Source: Betaproteobacteria bacterium (GTDB lineage Bacteria; Pseudomonadota; Gammaproteobacteria; Burkholderiales; Burkholderiaceae_D). Taken from it: 34,148 nucleotides of DNA. The stretch covers positions 1 through 34,148 of the forward strand of contig VGHX01000021.1 of NCBI GenBank assembly GCA_016868055.1, in the 5' to 3' direction. This document shows, in pieces, positions 15,885 to 24,500 of the stretch. Position 1 is the stretch's first letter. Every line of letters begins with the position of its first letter. Under the pieces are notes generated by a model. The model was not told where the DNA came from. It did no database searches and was given only the letters and a program-made list of their open reading frames with translations. Both the position numbers and the translations under genes were made by a program.

Positions 15885-16550
15885 ATGATATTTGACCCGG
15901 TAACTGCCGACATCGATGCCATCGCCAATGAGCCGGCGCTGCCTGAATCGCGTCTGGTGCCGGATTGGTTAAGGCAGCGCTTCGCGCAACCGGTCAATTG
16001 GACACCGGAGTTCGTCGTCGAGCCTGACTTGAATGCTGAGCAGCGCGAGCCTGTACCCGCTGCGGTACTGGTGCCCATGGTGGTGCGGCACGACACGCTA
16101 AACCTGCTACTGACGCTGCGCACAGCGCACCTCAATGATCACGCCGGCCAGATCAGCTTCCCGGGTGGTCGGGCCGATGATGATGATACCGATGCGGTTG
16201 CGACCGCGCTGCGAGAAACTGAAGAAGAGATCGGCTTGTCACGCCGCCATGTGGAGGTGATCGGTTGTCTGCCGGATTACCAGACCGGTACCGGTTTTCG
16301 CGTCACCCCGGTGGCAGCGCTGGTACACCCGCCGTTCGAGTTAGAGGCAGATAGCTTCGAGGTCGCTGAAATCTTCGAAGTCCCGATGGCCTTTTTGATG
16401 AATGGCGCGCACCACCAGCGTCGTAGCGCACTATTCCCCAACCGCTCCAGCCGCCGAGGTTTCTACACCATGCCCTATCAGCAGTACTTCATCTGGGGCG
16501 CAACCGCGGCGATGTTGCGGAATCTTTACCACTTCCTCCGCGCCGACTAG
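15885..16550 (+). CDS. Nudix CoA pyrophosphatase (NudL-like)
   Basis: This 221-residue Nudix hydrolase carries the CoA-pyrophosphatase signature LLTLRTAHLNDHAGQISFPG at residues 75-94 and the catalytic RETEEEIG at 110-117. Such enzymes cleave CoA and acyl-CoA to phosphopantetheine products and adenosine 3',5'-bisphosphate, with Mg or Mn. The first glutamate of the standard Nudix box is replaced, as in this subfamily. The chosen ATG gives a family-like N terminus; longer starts would reach back through the rplS terminator. Its promoter is not obvious. Confidence 0.88.
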   Translation: MIFDPVTADIDAIANEPALPESRLVPDWLRQRFAQPVNWTPEFVVEPDLNAEQREPVPAAVLVPMVVRHDTLNLLLTLRTAHLNDHAGQISFPGGRADDDDTDAVATALRETEEEIGLSRRHVEVIGCLPDYQTGTGFRVTPVAALVHPPFELEADSFEVAEIFEVPMAFLMNGAHHQRRSALFPNRSSRRGFYTMPYQQYFIWGATAAMLRNLYHFLRAD

Positions 16551-16800
16551 GCCGCTTGATCAACATGAGATCAACATGCCGCTGGCGTTGTTGGTCGCGC
16601 CTTGCCGTAGATTTCGTACTGTCTCCTGCGTCCTGCTTAGTCAGCAATCGGTTGATGAAGCGGCTGTGCGGCCGTTGGGACGCAATCACGCCGCGCCGAG
16701 CGGGCAGCCTCAACAAATCCGCTCAATCAGCACCTTGAGAGAGCGGCGTTGCGCTTCCTGTTAAGCTATCGGCTCACGTGAAATTCTCTGCTCCCTCGTC
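16551..16800. other. gene-free gap with a short tandem repeat
   Basis: No gene is visible here. GATCAACATG occurs twice with one base between (16558-16567 and 16569-16578), right after the Nudix stop codon. No cobalamin riboswitch signature (B12 box) was found before the CobD/CbiB-like gene. The gap may contain its promoter, but no convincing hexamers were found. Confidence 0.5.
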
Positions 16801-17754
16801 ATGACTCTGTTCTCTATCCTGATCGCACTGGTGCTGGAGCAATTCCGTCCGCTGCGCAGAGATAACGTGGTGTACGGTTGGATCATCGCGTTGGCCAGCA
16901 AAGTCGAGCAAAGTTTTAATGCCGGGCGACCCGAGCACGGTCGCTTAGGTTGGGTAGTGATGATGTCGCTGCTGGCATTGCCAACGCTGATGATCTACTG
17001 GCTACTCGGGGCCGTGAGTGTCGTGGCGCAGTTGGCATGGACGGTCTTGGTGGTTTACCTCACACTCGGATTCAGACACTACAGCCATTATTTTTCTGCG
17101 ATTCAAATCGCGCTGAACGAGAGTAATCTGCCTGAGGCGCGACGCCTGCTAGCCGAATGGATACGCGCTGATACCAGCGACATGGACGCTAACGAAATCG
17201 TCCGAGTGGCAGTTGAGCGCGCCCTGATAACGACACACCATCATGTGTTCGGCATTTTCTTCTGGCTGCTGATGCCGATCGGGCCAGCGGGTGCGGTGCT
17301 GTACCGAGTTGCCGAGTACCTGGCGCGTGGTTGGAGCCAAGCGGATCATCTCAAGGACGAGCCGTTTGGCCAGTTTGCCCAACGCGCGTTTCGCGTAATC
17401 GACTGGGTTCCCTCACGCTTGACCGCAACAGCATTCGCTATTGTTGGTAATTTCGAAGACGCGGTGTACGCATGGCGCAATTTTGCGCGCCGCTGGCAAA
17501 ATGAATCCGAGGGCATTATTTTGTCTGCGGGTAGCGGCGCCATGGGTGTTCGGCTTGGTACGCCTGCCGAGTACGCGCCCGACATGCCCGGTGTCGATAT
17601 TGCAGCGCTCGAAGCCAACCCCGACATAGAAATCTTGCCCGGCGATGAGCCTTCTTTACGAGCACTGCAAAGCGCCGTGGGCTTGATCTGGCGCGCGTTG
17701 CTGCTGTGGATTTTGCTGTTGTTGATTACCTCTGTTGCGAACTGGTTAGGTTAA
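16801..17754 (+). CDS. CobD/CbiB-family inner-membrane protein
   Basis: This 317-residue membrane protein resembles the CobD/CbiB and AmpE group. It begins MTLFSILIALVLEQFRPLRR, with membrane segments at roughly 1-15, 50-68, 75-95, 150-175 and 295-312. GFRHYSHYFSAIQIAL, in the place of the family's conserved loop, follows the third. CbiB attaches aminopropanol to cobyric acid, but this betaproteobacterial branch sits beside housekeeping genes and not with cobalamin genes, so its function is unknown. AmpE-like signalling is another possibility. A weak hairpin (17763-17780, CGCCAG arms) follows the stop. Confidence 0.75.
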   Translation: MTLFSILIALVLEQFRPLRRDNVVYGWIIALASKVEQSFNAGRPEHGRLGWVVMMSLLALPTLMIYWLLGAVSVVAQLAWTVLVVYLTLGFRHYSHYFSAIQIALNESNLPEARRLLAEWIRADTSDMDANEIVRVAVERALITTHHHVFGIFFWLLMPIGPAGAVLYRVAEYLARGWSQADHLKDEPFGQFAQRAFRVIDWVPSRLTATAFAIVGNFEDAVYAWRNFARRWQNESEGIILSAGSGAMGVRLGTPAEYAPDMPGVDIAALEANPDIEILPGDEPSLRALQSAVGLIWRALLLWILLLLITSVANWLG

Positions 17755-17871
17755 GCGTTGCTCGCCAGATGTTGCTGGCGTTGTCGGTGGCGCCATGCCC
17801 ACGATACGCACCGCTTCCTATTCTCTTGATGGGTGCGCTCCGGTAAGGTAGCGCCTTAGCCGCCTCTCACG

Positions 17872-18216
17872 ATGTCCAGCTCCTACTCAGCCTCCGCCGC
17901 CCCGGCCACTGATTTTATTATTCAGGGGCAGACTAGCGAGGGTCGTCCGTTTCGTCCTAGTGATTGGGCTGATCGCTTATGCGGCATCATGAGTCGTTTT
18001 CATCCGGATCAGGTGGGTGGTTTCGACCGTCACTTGCGTTACTCCCCGTATGTCACGCCAGCGCTGATTGAGGGTATGCGGTCTGTGCTGGTGGACCATC
18101 GGCTTCATGCTTTAGAGCCACTGGCCTATTTCTTCTTGCGGGACTTCGCGTGCGATAATGATTTGCGTGTCATCGACGCCTGCGTCTTGCCCCTTAGACA
18201 GCCCGCCTCCGTCTAA
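17872..18216 (+). CDS. DUF3579-family protein of unknown function
   Basis: The 114-residue soluble protein has the DUF3579 signature, with FRPSDWADRLCGIMSRF at about 27-43 and a SPYVTP motif. It then has LVDHRLHALEPLAYFFLRD and a short tail. The family occurs in betaproteobacteria and no function is known to me. It has no signal peptide or membrane segment. It stands alone between the CobD-like gene and the pilus operon, 144 bases before the first pilin. Confidence 0.8.
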   Translation: MSSSYSASAAPATDFIIQGQTSEGRPFRPSDWADRLCGIMSRFHPDQVGGFDRHLRYSPYVTPALIEGMRSVLVDHRLHALEPLAYFFLRDFACDNDLRVIDACVLPLRQPASV

Positions 18217-18247
18217 ATGCTTTTAATCGGCCAGTAGATTCGATTAC

Positions 18248-18282
18248 TGACTAGTGGTAACGAATTGTTAGTCACTCCACTA
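18248..18282. promoter_or_regulatory. overlapping inverted repeats upstream of the pilus operon
   Basis: TGACTA (18248-18253) mirrors TAGTCA (18269-18274), TAGTGG (18252-18257) mirrors CCACTA (18277-18282), and TAAC (18258-18261) mirrors GTTA (18267-18270). The arms compete, so two alternative structures are possible. The group is 79 to 113 bases before the first pilin gene. No sigma54 motif or good sigma70 promoter was recognised nearby. Confidence 0.3.
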
Positions 18283-18360
18283 ACGTTCGCTGACGGAATC
18301 AACAGACTTGAGCAAGCTTAATCGGTTAATTCCGAGATTCAGCTTACGTCACGGTGTGTC

Positions 18361-18792
18361 ATGACCGACGATTGTATTCAGGCCGGCTTCAGCTTGATCG
18401 AGCTGATGGTCGCGCTCAGCATTGCCGCCATCATCGCTGCATTTGCGGTGCCGGCCTATCGCGAGCACACGCTACGCGCCCAGTTACCGGAGATGAGCGG
18501 CGGTCTGCAGCTGAGTGCCTTACGGCTTGAGCAGTACTACCAGGATCATCGCAGCTACCGCAACGGTACCGAATGCGGCATCACGCTACCGAGTAGTGAC
18601 CGTTTTTTATTTAGCTGTAGTGTGCCAGAGGACGGACAGTCATTTTTATTAACAGCTACCGGGCGTGGTGGCATGGAGAGTTTCGCCTACACCATTGATC
18701 ACCAAGGTCAAACCCGTACCACCTCTCTGCCTGTGGCTTGGGGTGAGGCGCCGCTGGAATGCTGGGTGATGAAGCGGGGTGCCATATGCTGA
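18361..18792 (+). CDS. type IV pilin, PilE-like
   Basis: This 143-residue protein has a nine-residue leader ending in Gly, followed by FSLIELMVALSIAAIIAAF, so PilD would cut before Phe and the Glu at +5 is present. The globular part has paired cysteines: one in GTECGI, one in FLFSCSV, and two near the end (LECWVMKRGAIC). It resembles the PilE/ComP minor pilins of betaproteobacteria, which support pilus assembly or DNA binding. It is the first gene of the pilus operon; pilE more often comes last, after pilY1. Its end overlaps the fimT start. Confidence 0.88.
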   Translation: MTDDCIQAGFSLIELMVALSIAAIIAAFAVPAYREHTLRAQLPEMSGGLQLSALRLEQYYQDHRSYRNGTECGITLPSSDRFLFSCSVPEDGQSFLLTATGRGGMESFAYTIDHQGQTRTTSLPVAWGEAPLECWVMKRGAIC

Positions 18793-19373
18793 TCATGGCT
18801 CCGGATCAGGCATCGGCAGGATTAACACTGATCGAGCTGCTGATTGTCTTGGTGCTTAGTGCAATCGTTCTGGCGATCGGGGCGCCCGTGATGGGACGCT
18901 GGGTACGCGATATCGAGGTCAGGTCGAACGCAACGATGTTACTGAGTGCGTTGCATGCTGCACGATCCGAGGCGCTTTTGCGCAATACCTCGGTCACGCT
19001 GGATTTGCCGGATACAGAGGGTAGGCCTGGTTGGCAACTCGCCTGCGCACGAGTGACATCTCGCTGCCCAGCGCAAATACGCCGCAAAGTGGTCGATACC
19101 GGAACAGCAGTGCGCTGGGGTGCTGCTAAATTCGGCAGTATGCCAAGTTTCAACACCGCGCTGGGTGCGGGTAGAGAGATGCCTGCGTCGATTCAGTTCG
19201 ATCATAGCGGCGCCGTACCTGCGATCGCTAGCGGCGTGGGTATTGCACGGCTAGATGTGACGCATCAGCAAGATGCAGAGGCACATCGTATGGTCGTCCT
19301 TATCTCAGCCCAAGGTATGGTGCGCGTGTGCGACCCGAGCGCAAGCGCAGGTCATCCGCAGCACTGCCACTAA
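18786..19373 (+). CDS. fimT: GspH/FimT-family minor pseudopilin
   Basis: The 195-residue protein has a 12-residue leader and then LTLIELLIVLVLSAIVLAIGAP, with Glu at +5, followed by the GspH/FimT core (ALHAARSEALLRNTSVTLDL and PGWQLACA). FimT-type minor pilins join the pilus-initiating complex and in some species bind DNA for uptake. ATG 18786 follows GGGG by six bases and overlaps the last codons of the PilE-like gene. ATG 18795 would give a shorter leader. Stop and next start are six bases apart. Confidence 0.88.
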   Translation: MLIMAPDQASAGLTLIELLIVLVLSAIVLAIGAPVMGRWVRDIEVRSNATMLLSALHAARSEALLRNTSVTLDLPDTEGRPGWQLACARVTSRCPAQIRRKVVDTGTAVRWGAAKFGSMPSFNTALGAGREMPASIQFDHSGAVPAIASGVGIARLDVTHQQDAEAHRMVVLISAQGMVRVCDPSASAGHPQHCH

Positions 19374-19379
19374 CGCACC

Positions 19380-19802
19380 ATGTATGTTTCGGGCCTCTCA
19401 TCGCGCAATATCGGCAGCGCACTTATCGAAAGTTTGCTGGCGCTGTTGGTGTTTGTGGTGGGCCTGTTGTCGCTACTTATCTTACTCACGTCAACACTGA
19501 AGCAAACTGATAACGCACGCTACCGAACTGAAGCCAGTTTGCTCGCCTCTGATTTGGTGAGTCGTATGTGGTCAGGTGATCGCTCCCTGGACGCCCTTAG
19601 AGCACGCTTTGATCCAGTGGCTGAGGAATATCAGCAATGGCTGACGCGGGTGCAAGCAAGTCTACCCGGGGTAACGCAGGATAAGAACCAGCCTAATCTG
19701 GTCATCGATGACACGCGCACTGTCTCACTGACACTGCGCTGGCAGGCAGCTTCAGATACTGCACAGCATCAGCTGGTCGTTGTGACGCGGTTAACCGACT
19801 AG
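19380..19802 (+). CDS. pilV: type IV pilus minor pilin PilV
   Basis: This 140-residue protein has a 12-residue leader ending in Gly, then SALIESLLALLVFVVGLLSL, typical of PilV, with Glu at +5. After the helix comes NARYRTEASLLASDLVSRMW, the family signature region. PilV, PilW and PilX form the priming complex at the pilus tip together with PilY1. No disulfide-forming cysteines are seen. PilW starts three bases after its stop. Confidence 0.88.
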   Translation: MYVSGLSSRNIGSALIESLLALLVFVVGLLSLLILLTSTLKQTDNARYRTEASLLASDLVSRMWSGDRSLDALRARFDPVAEEYQQWLTRVQASLPGVTQDKNQPNLVIDDTRTVSLTLRWQAASDTAQHQLVVVTRLTD

Positions 19803-19805
19803 CGT

Positions 19806-20870
19806 ATGCGGCGGTATGCATCGATGCATGCGCGTGGCCTTAGCTTGGTCGATCTGTTGATCGGATTGGCGATCGGCATGATTGCTACGGTCGTGATTCT
19901 GAACATGATGGTGATGTTCGACACGCGGCGTCGCTCAGCCGCAGGAAACGCCGAAGCAGATATTCATGCCGCATTCGCGAGCGCGGCACTGGCGCGTGAG
20001 CTTCGTGTCGCAGGCAATGGCCTGGGGCCATCTTCTGCGCTCGGTTGCGTCACACACCGTGCGGCCTCAGGCACACCGACCGCTAGTTTCCCGCTGGTAC
20101 CCGTGATGATTACGCAAGGTAGCCAGGGCCTACCAGACACATTCACCATGCTCGCTGCTGGTGAGCAGGCATTGCCGGCGGCGCGACTGATCGCGCCGTA
20201 TGCCGTAGGCGCTGCCGTCATGACGCTGGATAGCACCTTAGGTATTGCCGAGGGCACACAGCTGCTATTGCATACAGCGGGACAATCAGAGTGTGCCCTT
20301 GTCGGCGTCGCTTCAGTCAGTATGGGTGCCTACACGGTGCAGCCAGTCGTCGCATCCGGCTTATTGAGCGGTGTCCAGTTCCCAACCGATAGCGCGGTTC
20401 AAAATCTTGGAAGACTACGTTACCGGCGTTTCAGTGTGGACGCCCAGCAGCGCTTGCAGCAAGAGAGTTTTGATGCCGCTACTGGCGCATGGGTGACATC
20501 GACTCGCGTCGATAGCGTTGTCAACCTGCAGCTGCAGTACGGGTTTGATACGCGTACTGGTGTGCAGACCGCACCTTTTGTCACGCTCTGGACTGACGAT
20601 GTGATCGACGCTGATCCAGATGGCCAGACTGGTGATACCGATGACTGGCAGCGCCTACTTGCGGTTCGATTTGCGCTGGTGGTACGGAGCCCGCAGCGGC
20701 GCGAAGAGGCCTGCGACGCGCCGACGCCGACCTGGCTGGCGGGTGATGCCAGGGGCGTGTTGGTCGCCACCGACATCAGTCTTGCGCATCTTTCGCAGTG
20801 GCGTTGCTGGCGCTACCGCGTGCTGCAAAGCGAAGTACCGCTGCACAATCAGCTTTGGCGCGATCGATGA
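19806..20870 (+). CDS. pilW: type IV pilus minor pilin PilW
   Basis: The 354-residue protein has a leader ending in Gly, followed by LSLVDLLIGLAIGMIATVVI. The residue at +5 is Asp rather than the nearly invariant Glu. A long globular domain follows, with the ARELRVAGNGLG stretch usual for PilW and a region near 275-330 with RLLAVRFALVVRS. It belongs to the tip priming complex. The last codon overlaps the pilX ATG (ATGA), so translation is coupled. The length is at the long end of the family. Confidence 0.88.
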   Translation: MRRYASMHARGLSLVDLLIGLAIGMIATVVILNMMVMFDTRRRSAAGNAEADIHAAFASAALARELRVAGNGLGPSSALGCVTHRAASGTPTASFPLVPVMITQGSQGLPDTFTMLAAGEQALPAARLIAPYAVGAAVMTLDSTLGIAEGTQLLLHTAGQSECALVGVASVSMGAYTVQPVVASGLLSGVQFPTDSAVQNLGRLRYRRFSVDAQQRLQQESFDAATGAWVTSTRVDSVVNLQLQYGFDTRTGVQTAPFVTLWTDDVIDADPDGQTGDTDDWQRLLAVRFALVVRSPQRREEACDAPTPTWLAGDARGVLVATDISLAHLSQWRCWRYRVLQSEVPLHNQLWRDR

Positions 20871-21508
20871 CAAAACTGCGAATTCCCTCCGCTCATCGAG
20901 GCGCTGGCCTGGTGGTTGCGCTGGTGGTCATGGTGGTGATGAGTCTTGGAGCGTTAGCGCTGGTTCGTGCTGTTGCAACCGGCTTGCTTGTGGCAAGTAA
21001 TGCCGCATTCCGTCAGGCGGCAGTGCTGGCCGCAGAGACGGGAAGTGAGGCGGCAGTTGACTGGCTGTCGCAGCGTGCGGATGGCGTCGACTTGTTATCT
21101 GATCAGGCGGCGGCAGGCTACTACGCTAGTTTGCCCACCGGACTAAGCCTCACGGGTCAGCGGGATGCCAACACCAGCACTTACATTGATTGGGATGATG
21201 ACCAATGTGCCAACCAATCGGTGACCATCTGCCAAAGCGCCTCTACTGCTTTACCGCAAGACGCAGCGGGGCATCAGATACGTTATGTGATTCATCGTCT
21301 CTGTCGTGTGGCGGGTAGCCCGGATGCCGCCGCGAATAGCTGCTTGCTATTTCGCTCGACGCAGGGCGGTAGCAGCAACCGAGGTCAGCTGAGTTACGGC
21401 GCTTCCAAGCGGCTTCAAACATCTGACTCGGTGTACTACCGTATTACCGTTCACGTGCGTGGCCCTCGTAACACCACAGCATATGTACAGACTCTGGTTC
21501 ATTACTGA
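20867..21508 (+). CDS. pilX: type IV pilus assembly protein PilX
   Basis: The 213-residue protein starts at the ATG overlapping the pilW stop. A hydrophobic segment GLVVALVVMVVMSLGALALV follows the leader, at about residues 14-33. As usual for PilX it lacks the Glu at +5. The C-terminal part has a cysteine-rich stretch (CANQSVTIC) and ends near QTLVHY. It lies in the tip complex. It belongs to the operon by the pilW overlap and an 11-base gap to pilY1. Confidence 0.85.
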   Translation: MTKLRIPSAHRGAGLVVALVVMVVMSLGALALVRAVATGLLVASNAAFRQAAVLAAETGSEAAVDWLSQRADGVDLLSDQAAAGYYASLPTGLSLTGQRDANTSTYIDWDDDQCANQSVTICQSASTALPQDAAGHQIRYVIHRLCRVAGSPDAAANSCLLFRSTQGGSSNRGQLSYGASKRLQTSDSVYYRITVHVRGPRNTTAYVQTLVHY

Positions 21509-21519
21509 TAAATCCTTCT

Positions 21520-24500
21520 ATGCGATTCCGCTGGTACGTTCATCTTGTATCAACAGCCATGCTGACGTTAAGCATGGCAAATAGTGTTGCGCTGACTGAC
21601 GTCGCGCAGGCGCCGATAAATTTCATATTAGCTACACCGGTCAAGCCAAATATTTATTTTATTCTTGATGACTCCGGCAGTATGCAATCGAGTTTTCTTG
21701 GCGACGAGGTGATATCACAGCAATACCAAAATACAGTTGGCTATCGCAGCAATCTGTGCAACAAGATCTATTACAACCCCAATATCAACTATCCAGTGCC
21801 GGTAGACGCCAGTGGCAACGAGTATCCTCAGCAAAATTTTTTGTCGGCGTCCTATGATGGATTTGTCAGTTCCTCGGTCAGGATTAATCTATCCAATGCA
21901 TTCATGGCTTGGCGTTCCGAGAGTACCGTGCCAGCGCTGCCCGAGAACACTGCTGAAATAACTTATCGCGTTGACTGTGCAACGGCAGCAGGCAGTTGTA
22001 GTACCAGTCATTCAGGTCTGCCAAATCGCCCTGAGCCTGCATATTATTTTGTGTATCAGGGTAATAAACCAGAGCGGCTAGGTGACGGTTCGGCCGAGGA
22101 TCACTGCCGAGATACCGCATACGATGCCAATGCCGAGGGAAAAAATCGCTGGCGCAAGATTGTGGTTAGTTCCAGCTCCGGACCGAATGGTAAAGATGAA
22201 ACCATCAACTTCGCGAACTGGTTTGCCTATCACCGCACCCGCCTGCTGACCATGAAAACCGCTATTTGCCGGGCCTTCAGCCAGCTTGATGGCAACTACC
22301 GGGTGGGCTACTCAACGATCAGCGAGGCTGGTGTCAGCGATCTCAGCGCAAATTTTTTACGTATTGATGACTTCACTAACGAGCATAGAAAAAACTTTTA
22401 TAAAAAAATCTATGCAGCTCGTCCTACCGGGGGCACCCCGCTACGCGCGGCACTCGCCAAAGCCGGCCGGCTGTATGCCGGCAAGCTACTCACCGGGCAA
22501 TACGACCCGGTGCAGTACTCATGCCAGCAGAACACCACGATTTTATCTACCGATGGTTATTGGACTAGCCAGGACGAATTCGGTAGCTACGCACCCAAGC
22601 AGGTTGATGGTGTGACCGATGTGGGTAATCCTGATACTCAGCTTCCACGTCCTATGTTCGACGGCGGCGCGGGCGCACGTGCGGCACGTATGGCGACGCT
22701 GACAGTCGAGCCACGGCACACTGACCCTGATCCGTGGTACAGCGTTTTAATTAGTCTGAAGCTGGACGGTGTCGATCTGATGAATAGCTTTGCAAATATC
22801 TTGCATAAACCGGCGGCAAATTTAATGACCGAGGCGAGCGAGCTGGCGTATTGGATCTCACTACAAATTAATCGCGACGGTTATCGAGCCTATTCCAACG
22901 CGAATCAGGTTTTTATTCTGGCGCCCGCTTCTGCAGGAGACGTATCCGGCGCACCGGTGATCGAATCAGCCGGCTCATTTCCGTATACCGTCACGCCGTT
23001 TAGCGAGATAACAGGCGCAGGTCGCGCTACCAATACACTCGCTGATGTCGCGGCCTGGTATTTCTTGAATGACCTGCGCACGCCGTCTTTAGGTAATTGT
23101 GGTGCGCAGAACCAGCTGTGCGAGAACAACGTACCGCTATCACCGAGTCGGGGCGGTGGCGCGCACCAGCACATGGTGACGCATACCTTGGGCTTGGGCG
23201 CCAATGGCACGCTGCGTTACCGAGAGGACTACGACACCGCGGTCAGCGGTGATTACCAGGATATTGTTCGCGGTACCAAAGACTGGCCAGATCCTATCTA
23301 TGCGCCGGCTGCCGAGCGGATTGATGATCTCTGGCACGCCGCTGTCAATGGCGGTGGTCGCTACTTCAGTGCCCGAAGTCCGGAATCCCTGTCTCAAGCG
23401 CTGTCCGCGTCCTTGTCCGCGATCCGCGCTGCGACGGGAGCTGCATCTGCCGCTGCAAGTAGCAGCCAAGAACCTGCCGAGGGCGACAACTTACTATTCT
23501 CGAGTCGGTATCGAAGCCTGTACTGGGACGGCGAGCTTGAGGCCAGACAAATCACGCTGACAGATACTCGCTTGTCTGATCAAGTTGAATGGTCCGCTGC
23601 ATCACAATTACGCGTACGTGTCACAGCGACGAATGATGACCGAAGGATTTACATTCCTGCACCAGCGAATGGCAATGCATTAAAAGCGTTTCGCTGGAGT
23701 GACTTGAGCGCTGATGAGCGCAAGTGGTTTGCGGGCTGCGCAGCGGATACGGCGGTTCGATTAGGCCAATGCGCGCAACTCAGTGATGGTGAGCGAGCCA
23801 AGGCGAGCGGCGAGAACCTGGTCAATTACTTGCGGGGCCAATTTCAATTTGAAGATCGACCCGACAATGACCTGCGATTATTTCGTAAACGCGAACAGGT
23901 ACTCGGTGCGCCTGTCAACGCTCAGCCGGTTTATGTGGGTGCGCCGGCATTTCGGTACGCCGATCTCAATTATGGCGAGTACCGAGATCGTGTTGCGGTA
24001 GATCGGCCGGGGGCTGTCTACCTCGCGGCCAATGACGGGATGCTGCATGCATTCGATGCGGTTACTGGTCGGGAGCGCTGGGCCTTTATTCCCGGTGGCG
24101 TTTTGCCTGAGCTGTGGCGTATTGCAGAAAAGTCATTCGATAAAAATTTTCGCTACCTGCTTGATGGTACGCCCGTAGTGGGCGACATCTGCCCAGCGGC
24201 CCCCAACGCGGCGTGCAAGGCAGAGGACTGGCGTACGGTGCTGGTAGCCGGGCTCGGCGCGGCTGGACGGGAGTACTACGCACTCGATATTACGCAGCCG
24301 GATCAACCCAGGCTGCTGTGGCATATCAATGCAGATATCGAGCCGCAACTTGGGTATGCCGTGGGTAAGCCCATTATTACCAAACAACGCGATGGCACCT
24401 GGGTTGTACTCATCAGCTCGGGCTATAACAACGTCTCGCCCGGCAATGGACATGGCGTACTGTTTATTGTGAACGCCGTAACTGGCGTGATCATGAATCG

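Noticed and set aside
16551-16800. Cobalamin riboswitch before the CobD/CbiB-like gene
   Set aside because: No B12-box or conserved core was found in the 250 bases.
18217-18360. Sigma54 promoter for the pilus operon
   Set aside because: No GG-N10-GC element of the required form was found.
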